From assembly GCA_021200775.1 (NCBI GenBank), contig JAJQGB010000004.1, forward strand, positions 372,001 to 436,000: a stretch of 64,000 nucleotides of DNA, read 5' to 3'. Shown here one piece after another: positions 33,642 through 40,952 of this stretch. Origin of the DNA: Oscillospiraceae bacterium. GTDB taxonomy: Bacteria > Bacillota > Clostridia > Oscillospirales > Ruminococcaceae. Within the stretch, counting starts at the first letter, position 1. Each line of letters starts with the position of its first letter. A program made the position numbers and the translations under genes. The notes below the pieces were generated by a model. It saw only the letters and a program-made list of their open reading frames with translations, made no database searches and was not told where the DNA came from.

Positions 33642-35525
33642 TTACTGCTCTTCTTTTGTGTAATACTGAGCCTGTGCGTTCCAGAGTTCACTGTACTTGC
33701 CGTTTTGCTCAATTAACTCATCATGACTTCCCTTCTGTACGATTGAGCCGTGGTCGAAGACTGCGATTTCGTCGCAGAAGCGGCAGCTTGAAAGCCTGTG
33801 ACTGATATAGATAGCGGTCTTATCCCCTACTATGTCGTTGAACTTTGAGTATATCTCCGCTTCCGCCATCGGATCGAGGGCGGCTGTCGGTTCGTCAAGG
33901 ACGATGAATGGCGAATCTTTATACAAAGCTCTTGCGAGCGCTATCTTCTGAGCCTCACCGCCGGAGACGTTCACGCCGTTCTGGTCGACTTCGGTATAAA
34001 GCGTCGTTTCCAAGCCGCTTGGGAACTCTCTCAACCTGTCGCCGAAGCCGGTTTTTACGAGACAGTCGGTGGCTTTGTCTTTATCATAAGTCATACTTGA
34101 AGCTACAACCTCGCCCAATTTAAATGCAGGGAGCTTGAAGTCCTGGAATACAACCGAGAAGACGTCGAGGTATTCGCGATAGTTATACTTTGTGATGTTG
34201 ATGCCGTTGAGGAGGATTTCGCCCTCGGTCGGGTCATAGAGACGGCAGAGAAGCAGTATGAAAGTTGTCTTGCCGGAGCCGTTCTCGCCTACAACCGCAA
34301 GGCGTTCGCCGACTCTGAACTTGACGTTGACGTGGCGAAGAGCATAGTTGTCGCTTCCGGGATATTTGAAGGATACATCTCTGAACTCGATTTCGTAATC
34401 TCTGTCAAGCCTCTTTTCAACCGTCAGAGAGCCCTTGTACATGCTGTGGGGGATGTCGAGGTATTCAAGGGACATTTCGAGGAACGGAGTGTTGGCTTTT
34501 AGCTGACCAAGAATTGAGAGGGTTTGGGTGAGACCGCCTGAAACACTGGTGATTGCGGCGACGTACTGGGTGACATAGCCGATTCCGAATGCACCGCCAA
34601 GAGCTTTCAGGCAGACATAGACATAGGCAAGCCCTGAGAACATTGTCGCAATTCCGCTTCCAAGAGCGCTGAAGGCTCCCATTCCTCTTCGTGCAAAGTG
34701 AGCAAACATGCCATCGGACATGAATATCCCCGTTTTGTCGCAGTTGTATTTCTCACTCATCTTGTGCTGATTGTACATTCTCACGTCGAGAGAATACTTT
34801 TCTTCGGTTCCTAAGAATGAGTGGAAAGCGGCAAGTCTGTTGGCTAAGTTGTGGTCACCGATATATTTTGACCAATAGCTTGAAGCTTTGTTGGAACACA
34901 TCGGCGCTAAAAGTGTAACACCGATCATTACTGCAACTACAAGAATTATGCAGATGGGATTATTGAGAAACGCAAGGGATGAGCCGTCAGGAACTCTTGT
35001 TGTAAAGAGAGTTACAGTCAGGGCAACACCGCCTATGATTGTGAAAACGCCTTTGATGAGGTCTTCAACCCAGCTGAGAAGATGATGCACAAGTCCCCAG
35101 CCTGCGCTATTGACATTCTGAGTAATTGTAGAATAGGTATCCTTTGTCTTCTGGCTGTCGGCGTCGGCAAAATCCATGTCAAGTTGCTTTTTGGTGTAGT
35201 TGCCCATTCCCCTGAAGAAGTTTGCCATGCCGCCGTAGGTGTTTTTGTACTTATTCAGAAATCCGCTTATGAGCGCAACTGCTGCTGCCAGAGCAAGCGT
35301 TACCAGAACAAGCATTGTGAGACGGTCTCTGTCTCTGTTTCCAGAGAGCTCTGTTATGATTAGAGCCGACATATAGATTCCGATGTAGGGGCTAAGAGCA
35401 GTCCAGACGGAATTGACTACTGTCGAGATAACCATATGGGGACTGTTTTTATAGAGAATTTTGATACCCTGAATCGTCTTGGATGCCATCCGGCGATAGG
35501 TGATTTTGTCCTTGTTCTTACTCAT
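33642..35525 (-). CDS. ABC exporter half-transporter, pair under two-component control (second gene)
   Basis: A 627-residue ABC exporter subunit. Six membrane segments, then Walker A GENGSGKTTF, signature VSGGEAQK, Walker B FIVLDEPTAALDP and H-loop ISHRLSSCRFCDE. The signature is non-classical (SGGEAQK), but the catalytic Glu is kept. ATG 35525 follows GGGAGGG and overlaps the end of the first subunit gene by 8 bp, so the two are coupled and should form a heterodimer. Similar pairs sit beside AgrA/GHKL systems in gut Clostridia and are thought to handle peptides or antimicrobials; the substrate here is not known. Confidence 0.88.
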   Translation of the reverse strand: MSKNKDKITYRRMASKTIQGIKILYKNSPHMVISTVVNSVWTALSPYIGIYMSALIITELSGNRDRDRLTMLVLVTLALAAAVALISGFLNKYKNTYGGMANFFRGMGNYTKKQLDMDFADADSQKTKDTYSTITQNVNSAGWGLVHHLLSWVEDLIKGVFTIIGGVALTVTLFTTRVPDGSSLAFLNNPICIILVVAVMIGVTLLAPMCSNKASSYWSKYIGDHNLANRLAAFHSFLGTEEKYSLDVRMYNQHKMSEKYNCDKTGIFMSDGMFAHFARRGMGAFSALGSGIATMFSGLAYVYVCLKALGGAFGIGYVTQYVAAITSVSGGLTQTLSILGQLKANTPFLEMSLEYLDIPHSMYKGSLTVEKRLDRDYEIEFRDVSFKYPGSDNYALRHVNVKFRVGERLAVVGENGSGKTTFILLLCRLYDPTEGEILLNGINITKYNYREYLDVFSVVFQDFKLPAFKLGEVVASSMTYDKDKATDCLVKTGFGDRLREFPSGLETTLYTEVDQNGVNVSGGEAQKIALARALYKDSPFIVLDEPTAALDPMAEAEIYSKFNDIVGDKTAIYISHRLSSCRFCDEIAVFDHGSIVQKGSHDELIEQNGKYSELWNAQAQYYTKEEQ

Positions 35526-37365
35526 TGATGTCACCCTCCCTGTAGTATTTACTCTGAACTTCGAAGAGTTCTGCATATTTTCCGCCTTGTTTAAGCAGTT
35601 GCTCGTGGGTTCCCTCTTCCAGTATCTTATGGTCGCCTATCAGGATGATTCTGTCGCAGAATCGGGTCGAGGCGAGACGATGGGAGATATAGACTGAGGA
35701 GCGTCCCACGGTCATGTCGTTATACTTATTGTAAAGGTCGGCTTCGGCTATCGGGTCGAGTGCCGCTGTCGGCTCGTCAAGGACAATTACGGGAGCGTCT
35801 TTATACAAGGCTCTTGCAAGCATCAGCCTCTGTGTCTGACCGCCGGAAAGATTGACGGCATCCTCATATACTTCACGGTTGAGCTTTTCCTCAAGACCGT
35901 CCTTGAAGCCTTTGACCATTTCGGTGAGTCCGGCTTTCTCGATGTAGGAATTAACCTTGTCATAGTCGATGTCGTGGTCGGTCTGGGCGACGTTTTCGGC
36001 GACCGAGCCAGCCCAGAGAACGCAATTCTGGAATACTGCCGAGAAGACTTTATAGTATTCACGGCGATTGAATTCACGGATGTCAACGCCGTTAAGGAGA
36101 ACTCTGCCCTCTGTCGGGTCTTCCATGCCGGTGATGAGTTTGACAAGTGTTGTCTTTCCTGCGCCGTTAAGTCCCACCACAGCAAGCTTCTCTCCTGCGT
36201 GAAGTGTCAGATTGATGTCTTCGAGGGTGTAGCTGTCGGATGAGGGATACTTGAACCAGACATGGTCAAGAACTATCTCATATCCCCCGTCAGCAGGAAC
36301 AGGGACATCGGAGCCATCCTCGAACTTGAATTGTTCGGGATAGTTGATGACTTCAAGGACATTTGAAAGCTCCAGGCACTGCCTGTGCATAGTGGTGAGG
36401 TCTCCCAAAACTCCTGTTACCCAATCGGTGAATCCGCCGACGGTTGAGAAGTAGAGGATGAACATCGAGACGTCGATTGAACCGTCAAGAACGAGGGCTA
36501 TGAAGTAAGCATAGGCTACGGCGTTTCTTAAGAAGCTCAGGACGAGGTCGGCAACTCTGCCCCAGATGTAGACATTCTCGCATTTGCGATGGAAGGCTTC
36601 AAGGAGAAGGCACTGCTTGTCGTAAAGCTCCGTAAACCAGCTCTTGATGCCGAAGATGCGGACATCCTTTGCAAAGCTCGTTTCGGAGGCTGTTTTGCGG
36701 ACATAGCTCAGAGTCTCATCAATCTTCGCTTCTTCCTCACGATGATTATAGCCGTAGCTGTTGAGCTTGTTCGTGATGAAATAGCCGACAAGAGCGGTCA
36801 CCGTCACAAGAAGGAGTATCCAGACGTTTGCCGTCGAAAGTATTGCGGCATAGATGATAAGTCCCAACAGATTACTCAGGAACGAGCAAATCGTTTTCCA
36901 GATTGCCTCGCAAGCCGAAGAGTTAGAGTATGTGGTTGGCAAAGCCTTATTGAGAATCGTCTGGAACTTTTCGTTGCCTAAGTTCGGGTAGGATGTTTCA
37001 GCACACTTTGTGTTGATGAGGTTTATGATTTCCGAACGGGTTGTTATCCTGCCATAGAGGATATTAGAGTCGATGTATTGCCTTGCCATAGCGAGGAACA
37101 CTAAAATCAGCGTGAATCCGATTATCGTCATAAGAAGTTCTGACACAGTTCCGTTTCGCTCTAATACTGCAATTATCGAGGGCGAGATATAGAGTCCCGC
37201 TACGCTCTGACCTGTTACTACGAGCGAGAAAAGAAGCCCTAAGATTACAACCTTTTTCTCACCATTAGTCCAGGCGCATTTAATCATGAACCAGACACAG
37301 CTAAGGATGCCGTACTTTGGTTTTTCTTTAATTTTGTCTTTTGTCTTATCTTTGGTATTTGTCAT
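35518..37365 (-). CDS. ABC exporter half-transporter, pair under two-component control (first gene)
   Basis: A 615-residue ABC exporter subunit. A charged Lys/Asp-rich N-terminus (KDKTKDKIKEKPK) precedes six membrane segments. The ATPase has Walker A GLNGAGKTT, signature LSGGQTQR, Walker B VIVLDEPTAALDP and H-loop ISHRLASTRFCD, all canonical. The start is placed at ATG 37365 behind GGCGG; a TATAAT at 37395-37390 could belong to an internal promoter, but its -35 is poor. It lies 100 bp downstream of the interrupted kinase gene, suggesting co-transcription from the regulator promoter at 38858. Confidence 0.88.
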   Translation of the reverse strand: MTNTKDKTKDKIKEKPKYGILSCVWFMIKCAWTNGEKKVVILGLLFSLVVTGQSVAGLYISPSIIAVLERNGTVSELLMTIIGFTLILVFLAMARQYIDSNILYGRITTRSEIINLINTKCAETSYPNLGNEKFQTILNKALPTTYSNSSACEAIWKTICSFLSNLLGLIIYAAILSTANVWILLLVTVTALVGYFITNKLNSYGYNHREEEAKIDETLSYVRKTASETSFAKDVRIFGIKSWFTELYDKQCLLLEAFHRKCENVYIWGRVADLVLSFLRNAVAYAYFIALVLDGSIDVSMFILYFSTVGGFTDWVTGVLGDLTTMHRQCLELSNVLEVINYPEQFKFEDGSDVPVPADGGYEIVLDHVWFKYPSSDSYTLEDINLTLHAGEKLAVVGLNGAGKTTLVKLITGMEDPTEGRVLLNGVDIREFNRREYYKVFSAVFQNCVLWAGSVAENVAQTDHDIDYDKVNSYIEKAGLTEMVKGFKDGLEEKLNREVYEDAVNLSGGQTQRLMLARALYKDAPVIVLDEPTAALDPIAEADLYNKYNDMTVGRSSVYISHRLASTRFCDRIILIGDHKILEEGTHEQLLKQGGKYAELFEVQSKYYREGDINE

Positions 37366-37465
37366 ATTGGCACCGCCTTTCATGATTTTATTATAGCGGA
37401 AAATTTAAAGAGCGCACGTTTTGGGGACGAAACGCTCTTCTCGGGGGACGAATTGCAGATTTTTG

Positions 37466-38113
37466 CTATTGCGGAAGGAGAATTTCGGTCGAAAAGGCTC
37501 CGTCCTCGCTGTTGCGGGAAATATAGCCGCCGTACTTCTTGACAAGACTGTCAATGCGAGAAAGTCCCAAGCCGTGACCTTCGCCCTTGGTGGTGCTAAA
37601 AACAGTACGCTTCCCGTCGGCGGTGAAGTTAGTAAATGAGATGTAGAACTGGCTGTCACGAACTGCCATATAAACGCGAATCATGCGCTTGTCTTCCGGC
37701 AATTTCTTTGAAGCTTCTATTGCATTATCGAAAAGATTTCCGATTATTGAGCAAAGATCTATATCGGAAACCGTGAGCTTTACGGGGATTTCGGCATCTG
37801 CCTTGACGGGGATTTTTGCCGCTTTGGCAAGGGAAATCTTGCTGTTGAGGATGGCGTCGCACATGGCATTGCCGGAATGGATGACGGTGTCGACGGTGTT
37901 GAGGTCGGTTTCGAGTGCATTTAGGTAATCCATGACAGAATCCATGTTGCCGGACATAACACGGGTTTTGAGAATCTGGATGTGATTGCGATAATCGTGC
38001 CGCTAGCCCCGGATTTGCCTGTACATGTTGTCAACCTCGGCGTAGTGGGTCTTCAGGAGCTCCTGCTGATAGGCGTCTATTTTCCTGTTCATTTTCTTTG
38101 AAAGCTTGGGCAT
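37466..38113 (-). pseudogene. GHKL sensor histidine kinase interrupted by an in-frame amber codon
   Basis: One frame of 215 codons is interrupted only by TAG at 38005-38003. The sequence around it reads MYRQIRG-stop-RHDYRNHIQ; in this kinase family the position is normally Trp (RGWRHDY), so a TGG-to-TAG change explains it. The H-box (RHDYRNHIQ) and the ATP domain (IIGNLFDNAIEASKK, then GHGLGLSRIDSLVKKYGG) are otherwise intact. No membrane segment is present, so it is a short soluble GHKL protein. A restart at ATG 37957 would lack the phospho-accepting His. It follows the LytTR regulator and precedes the ABC pair. Confidence 0.78.
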
Positions 38114-38118
38114 CACAT

Positions 38119-38823
38119 TCACTCCTTCCCTACTCTATGGATTAATGCTCTGTTAAGCGGCTCATATTGTCCACGAGGCAACGGGATTACGATATTGTCT
38201 TTAAGATAGATTTCGGTTTTGGTAACTTTTCTGACATAACGAAGATTGACGATATAGGAGCGCCCGGTGCGGTAGAAGTTCTCATCTAATAAGCTCTCAA
38301 ACTCTCCAAGAGTCTTCTTGACGGTATAATCTTCATCGGCGTGGACGGTGACGTAATTTTTGATAACTTCGAGATACTTTATATCAATCAGAGGGACTTT
38401 GACGGTTTCATCAGGGAGTTCGAGAGTCAGCATACGCTCGCTTCGGGCGATTCGGACTATGGCTTTGTCGAGGACTTCAAAAAGCTTTGCTTCTTTCAAG
38501 GGCTTCATGAGGTAGTTGAGGGCGTCGACGTCGTAGCCTTCTGCGATGTAATCAGAATAGCCGGTGATGAAGATAATCTGGACGTAGCGGTTCTCCTCAC
38601 GGAGCTTCTTTGCGAGGCTTACTCCGTCCATTCCGCCCATTTCTATGTCAAGAAGCAGGATATCGTAGTCCTTTGTCTCGGAATATGAGAATAAAAATGC
38701 CTCTGCGGAATCGAAAATGTTGATTTCGGTTGTCATGTCTCTGGCAGTCGCCCACTTTTGGGTCGGTTCATGAACCAGAGATGTCATATCATGAGAATCG
38801 TCGCAGATTGCTATCTTATACAC
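38119..38823 (-). CDS. LytTR-family response regulator (AgrA-like)
   Basis: A 234-residue response regulator. The receiver domain (residues 1-120) has the acidic pocket ICDD at 6-9, the phospho-acceptor Asp in DILLLDIEMGGMDG near 59 and the conserved Lys in YLMKPLK. The LytTR DNA-binding domain follows (YLEVIKNYVTVHA, FYRTGRSYIVNLRYVRKV). I choose GTG 38823 as start because a GGGAGGAGG site lies 7 nt upstream; an ATG further out would precede the promoter. The kinase gene begins 6 bp downstream. The likely target is the adjacent ABC exporter pair. Confidence 0.9.
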   Translation of the reverse strand: MYKIAICDDSHDMTSLVHEPTQKWATARDMTTEINIFDSAEAFLFSYSETKDYDILLLDIEMGGMDGVSLAKKLREENRYVQIIFITGYSDYIAEGYDVDALNYLMKPLKEAKLFEVLDKAIVRIARSERMLTLELPDETVKVPLIDIKYLEVIKNYVTVHADEDYTVKKTLGEFESLLDENFYRTGRSYIVNLRYVRKVTKTEIYLKDNIVIPLPRGQYEPLNRALIHRVGKE

Positions 38824-38857
38824 GGCGGAGCCTCCTCCCTTGAATACTCTATATTTA

Positions 38858-38886
38858 AATTTAGCACATATCAGCTTAAATGTCAA
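38858..38886 (-). promoter_or_regulatory. Promoter of the regulator-kinase-ABC unit
   Basis: TTGACA (38886-38881), 17-bp spacer ending TGTGC, TAAATT (38863-38858). Confidence 0.65.
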
Positions 38887-38892
38887 TATAAC

Positions 38893-38926
38893 AAAAGAGC
38901 CTGCCAGGGTTGGCAAGCTCTTTTTA
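38893..38926 (-). terminator. Terminator of rpsB-tsf
   Basis: Stem AAGAGCTTGCCA / GGCAGGCTCTT on the minus strand followed by TTG and T-rich sequence, 12 bp after the tsf stop. Confidence 0.8.
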
Positions 38927-38937
38927 CAGATTTTTGA

Positions 38938-39849
38938 TTACTTAATCATGGAAGCGATTTCTTCAGCGAAGTTCTCTTCCTTCTTGGCGATACCCTCGCC
39001 TCTCTCGTAACGGACAAACTGCTTGATTGCAATCTTGCCGCCGAGATCCTTAGCGCACTTCTCGACATACTTGCCGACGGTGTACTCGTTACCCTTGACG
39101 AATTCCTGCTCTACGAGGCAGTTCTCAGTGTAATACTTACCGAGCTTGCCTTCTGCAATCTTTGCAAGGACAGCCTCAGGCTTATTAGCCATCTTCGGAT
39201 CCTCAGCCATCTGAGCCATTACAATCTTCTTCTCGCCTTCGAGAACGTCAGCAGGAACTGAAGCTCTGTCGAGATAAGCAGGGCTCATAGCGGCAATCTG
39301 CAAAGCGCAGTCCTTGCCACAAGCATAAGCCTTGTCGCCGAGGTCGGTGTCGAGCTGAACGAGAACGCCGATTCTGCCTTCGCCGTGAACATAGGAAACG
39401 AGGTCGCCTTCGAGACGGACGAATCTTCTAATCTGGATGTTCTCTCTTATCTTCAAGAAGAGTTCCTGGAGCTCTTCCTGAACGGTCATTTCAGAACCTA
39501 CTGCCTTGCAAGCTTTGAGCGCTTCGACATCTGCAGGATTCTCAGCAATGATAGTTTCGGCAACAGTCTTGACGAAAGCCTTGAACTGGTCGGTATTTGC
39601 AACGAAGTCGGTTTCGGAGTTTACTTCGACAACTACGCCGACGCCATTCTCAACGAATGCCTCAACCAAGCCTTCAGCGGAAACTCTGCCAGCCTTCTTA
39701 GCCTGGGATGCGAGACCCTTTTCTCTCAAAATAACTATTGCCTGCTCGAAATCGCCGTCAGCTTCAACCAAAGCTTTCTTGCAATCCATCATGCCGACGC
39801 CGGTTCTTTCTCTTAAAGAAGCAACGTCCTTTGCGGTTATATTAGCCAT
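38938..39849 (-). CDS. tsf: Elongation factor Ts
   Basis: Guanine-nucleotide exchange factor for EF-Tu, 303 residues. The N-terminal UBA-like domain (DVASLRERTGVGMMDCKKAL at residues 8-27) and the TDFVANTDQF motif near 80-90, whose Asp-Phe contacts EF-Tu, are both present. The C-terminal half carries the dimerisation subdomain. It lies 36 bp behind rpsB, the universal order, and starts at ATG 39849 behind AAAGGAA. Confidence 0.96.
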   Translation of the reverse strand: MANITAKDVASLRERTGVGMMDCKKALVEADGDFEQAIVILREKGLASQAKKAGRVSAEGLVEAFVENGVGVVVEVNSETDFVANTDQFKAFVKTVAETIIAENPADVEALKACKAVGSEMTVQEELQELFLKIRENIQIRRFVRLEGDLVSYVHGEGRIGVLVQLDTDLGDKAYACGKDCALQIAAMSPAYLDRASVPADVLEGEKKIVMAQMAEDPKMANKPEAVLAKIAEGKLGKYYTENCLVEQEFVKGNEYTVGKYVEKCAKDLGGKIAIKQFVRYERGEGIAKKEENFAEEIASMIK

Positions 39850-39885
39850 AGTAAAGATTCCTTTCTTGCTATCGTTATATTTGAA

Positions 39886-40626
39886 TTATTCCTCGACAGG
39901 AGCTTCCTCTGCGGGAGCTTCCTCCTCAGCAGGAGCATCAGCTTCGCCCTGTCTGCCTTCGATGATGGCGTCTGCCATTGCGCCGGAAATGAGCTTGACA
40001 GCTCTTATAGCGTCATCGTTGCCGGGGATTACATAGTCGACTTCGTCGGGGTCGCAGTTGGTATCTACGATAGCAACTATCGGAATACCGAGTTTTCTTG
40101 CTTCAGAAACGGCAATCTTCTCACGCTTCGGGTCAACGATGAAGAGTGCTGCAGGAAGCTTCTCCATGGTCTTGATACCGCCGAGATACTTCTCTAACTT
40201 CTCGATTTCGAGGGTGAGCTTTGCAACTTCCTTCTTCGGGAGAAGTTCAAATGTGCCGTCGGACTCCATCTTGTGGAGCTGTTCGAGACGTGCGATTCTT
40301 GTCTTGATGGTCTCGAAGTTGGTCATCATACCGCCGAGCCAACGGGCATTTACATAGTGAGCACCGGCTCTTGTAGCCTCTTCCTTGATGGAATCACCAG
40401 CCTGCTTCTTGGTTCCTACGAAGAGAACCTCGCCGCCGTTTGCGGATACGTCTCTTAAGAACATGTAAGCCTCATCGAGCTTCTTTACTGTCTTCTGAAG
40501 GTCGATGATATAAATTCCGTTTCTTTCTGTGAAGATGTAGGGAGCCATCTTCGGGTTCCATCTTCTTGTCTGGTGACCGAAATGTACACCGGCTTCAAGA
40601 AGCTGTTTCATTGATACTACTGACAT
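39886..40626 (-). CDS. rpsB: 30S ribosomal protein S2
   Basis: Ribosomal protein S2, 246 residues. Family signatures: [20 protein letters not shown] near residues 6-25, the [10 protein letters not shown] region near 106 and [18 protein letters not shown] near 188. A short Glu/Ala-rich tail ([13 protein letters not shown]) ends the protein, as in many Firmicutes. ATG 40626 follows TAGGAGG; a longer reading into the leader is not supported. It is first in rpsB-tsf. Confidence 0.96.
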   Translation of the reverse strand: MSVVSMKQLLEAGVHFGHQTRRWNPKMAPYIFTERNGIYIIDLQKTVKKLDEAYMFLRDVSANGGEVLFVGTKKQAGDSIKEEATRAGAHYVNARWLGGMMTNFETIKTRIARLEQLHKMESDGTFELLPKKEVAKLTLEIEKLEKYLGGIKTMEKLPAALFIVDPKREKIAVSEARKLGIPIVAIVDTNCDPDEVDYVIPGNDDAIRAVKLISGAMADAIIEGRQGEADAPAEEEAPAEEAPVEE

Positions 40627-40736
40627 TGTAGTTCCTCCTAATTTGGTTTTTAATTTAATCCTCCGCACAGGTTACCTTGCCTTCACCTGGACTCCCAGGA
40701 ACCACAGCAAAACCCATGCGTGCGAATTGCGGTAAT
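40627..40736 (-). promoter_or_regulatory. rpsB leader, about 100 nt
   Basis: The leader between the promoter and S2 holds a short stem (CCTGGGAGTCCAGG) and GGTTACC-type inverted sequence near 40675. Ribosomal-protein S2 leaders are often autoregulatory; here this is only suggested by position and the hairpin. Confidence 0.35.
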
Positions 40737-40765
40737 ATTATATCACGGGAATCGGGGAAATGCAA
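40737..40765 (-). promoter_or_regulatory. Promoter of rpsB-tsf
   Basis: TTGCAT (40765-40760), 17-bp spacer, TATAAT (40742-40737). Confidence 0.65.
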
Positions 40766-40805
40766 GCGTTTTTTTGAGAAAATCGAAATATTTGGGGAGA
40801 AATTT

Positions 40806-40943
40806 GTAGTGGCAGATGATATCAGCCACTACATATCGTCTGCGGCGGCTGAAGCCGCCTTGCCGAGCCATTTCGATAAAAGCGAAATGGCACCCCTCAG
40901 TCTGCGCCTGCGGCGCATCCAGCTCCCCTTGTCAGGGGAGCCA
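40806..40943. repeat. Palindrome-array repeat, copy 1
   Basis: Five consecutive palindromes: GTAGTGGC / GCCACTAC (40806-40832), GGCGGC / GCCGCC (40844-40859), GCCATTTCG / CGAAATGGC (40867-40891), TGCGCC / GGCGCA (40903-40917), CTCCCCTT / AGGGGAG (40923-40940). It shares CACCCCTCAG and the CCAGCTCCCCTTG...CAGGGGAGCCA end with the copy at 52553-52646, while the other stems differ in sequence but are still perfect palindromes. No coding capacity. The rest of the 40766-40805 stretch shows nothing further. Confidence 0.8.
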
Positions 40944-40952
40944 GTTGTGCTT

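Noticed and set aside
37466-38113. TAG reassigned to tryptophan
   Set aside because: Intact genes in the window end in TAG, so the codon still functions as stop.
40806-40943. MITE or insertion sequence remnant
   Set aside because: There are no terminal inverted repeats spanning the whole element and no flanking target duplication; the structure is a chain of separate palindromes.
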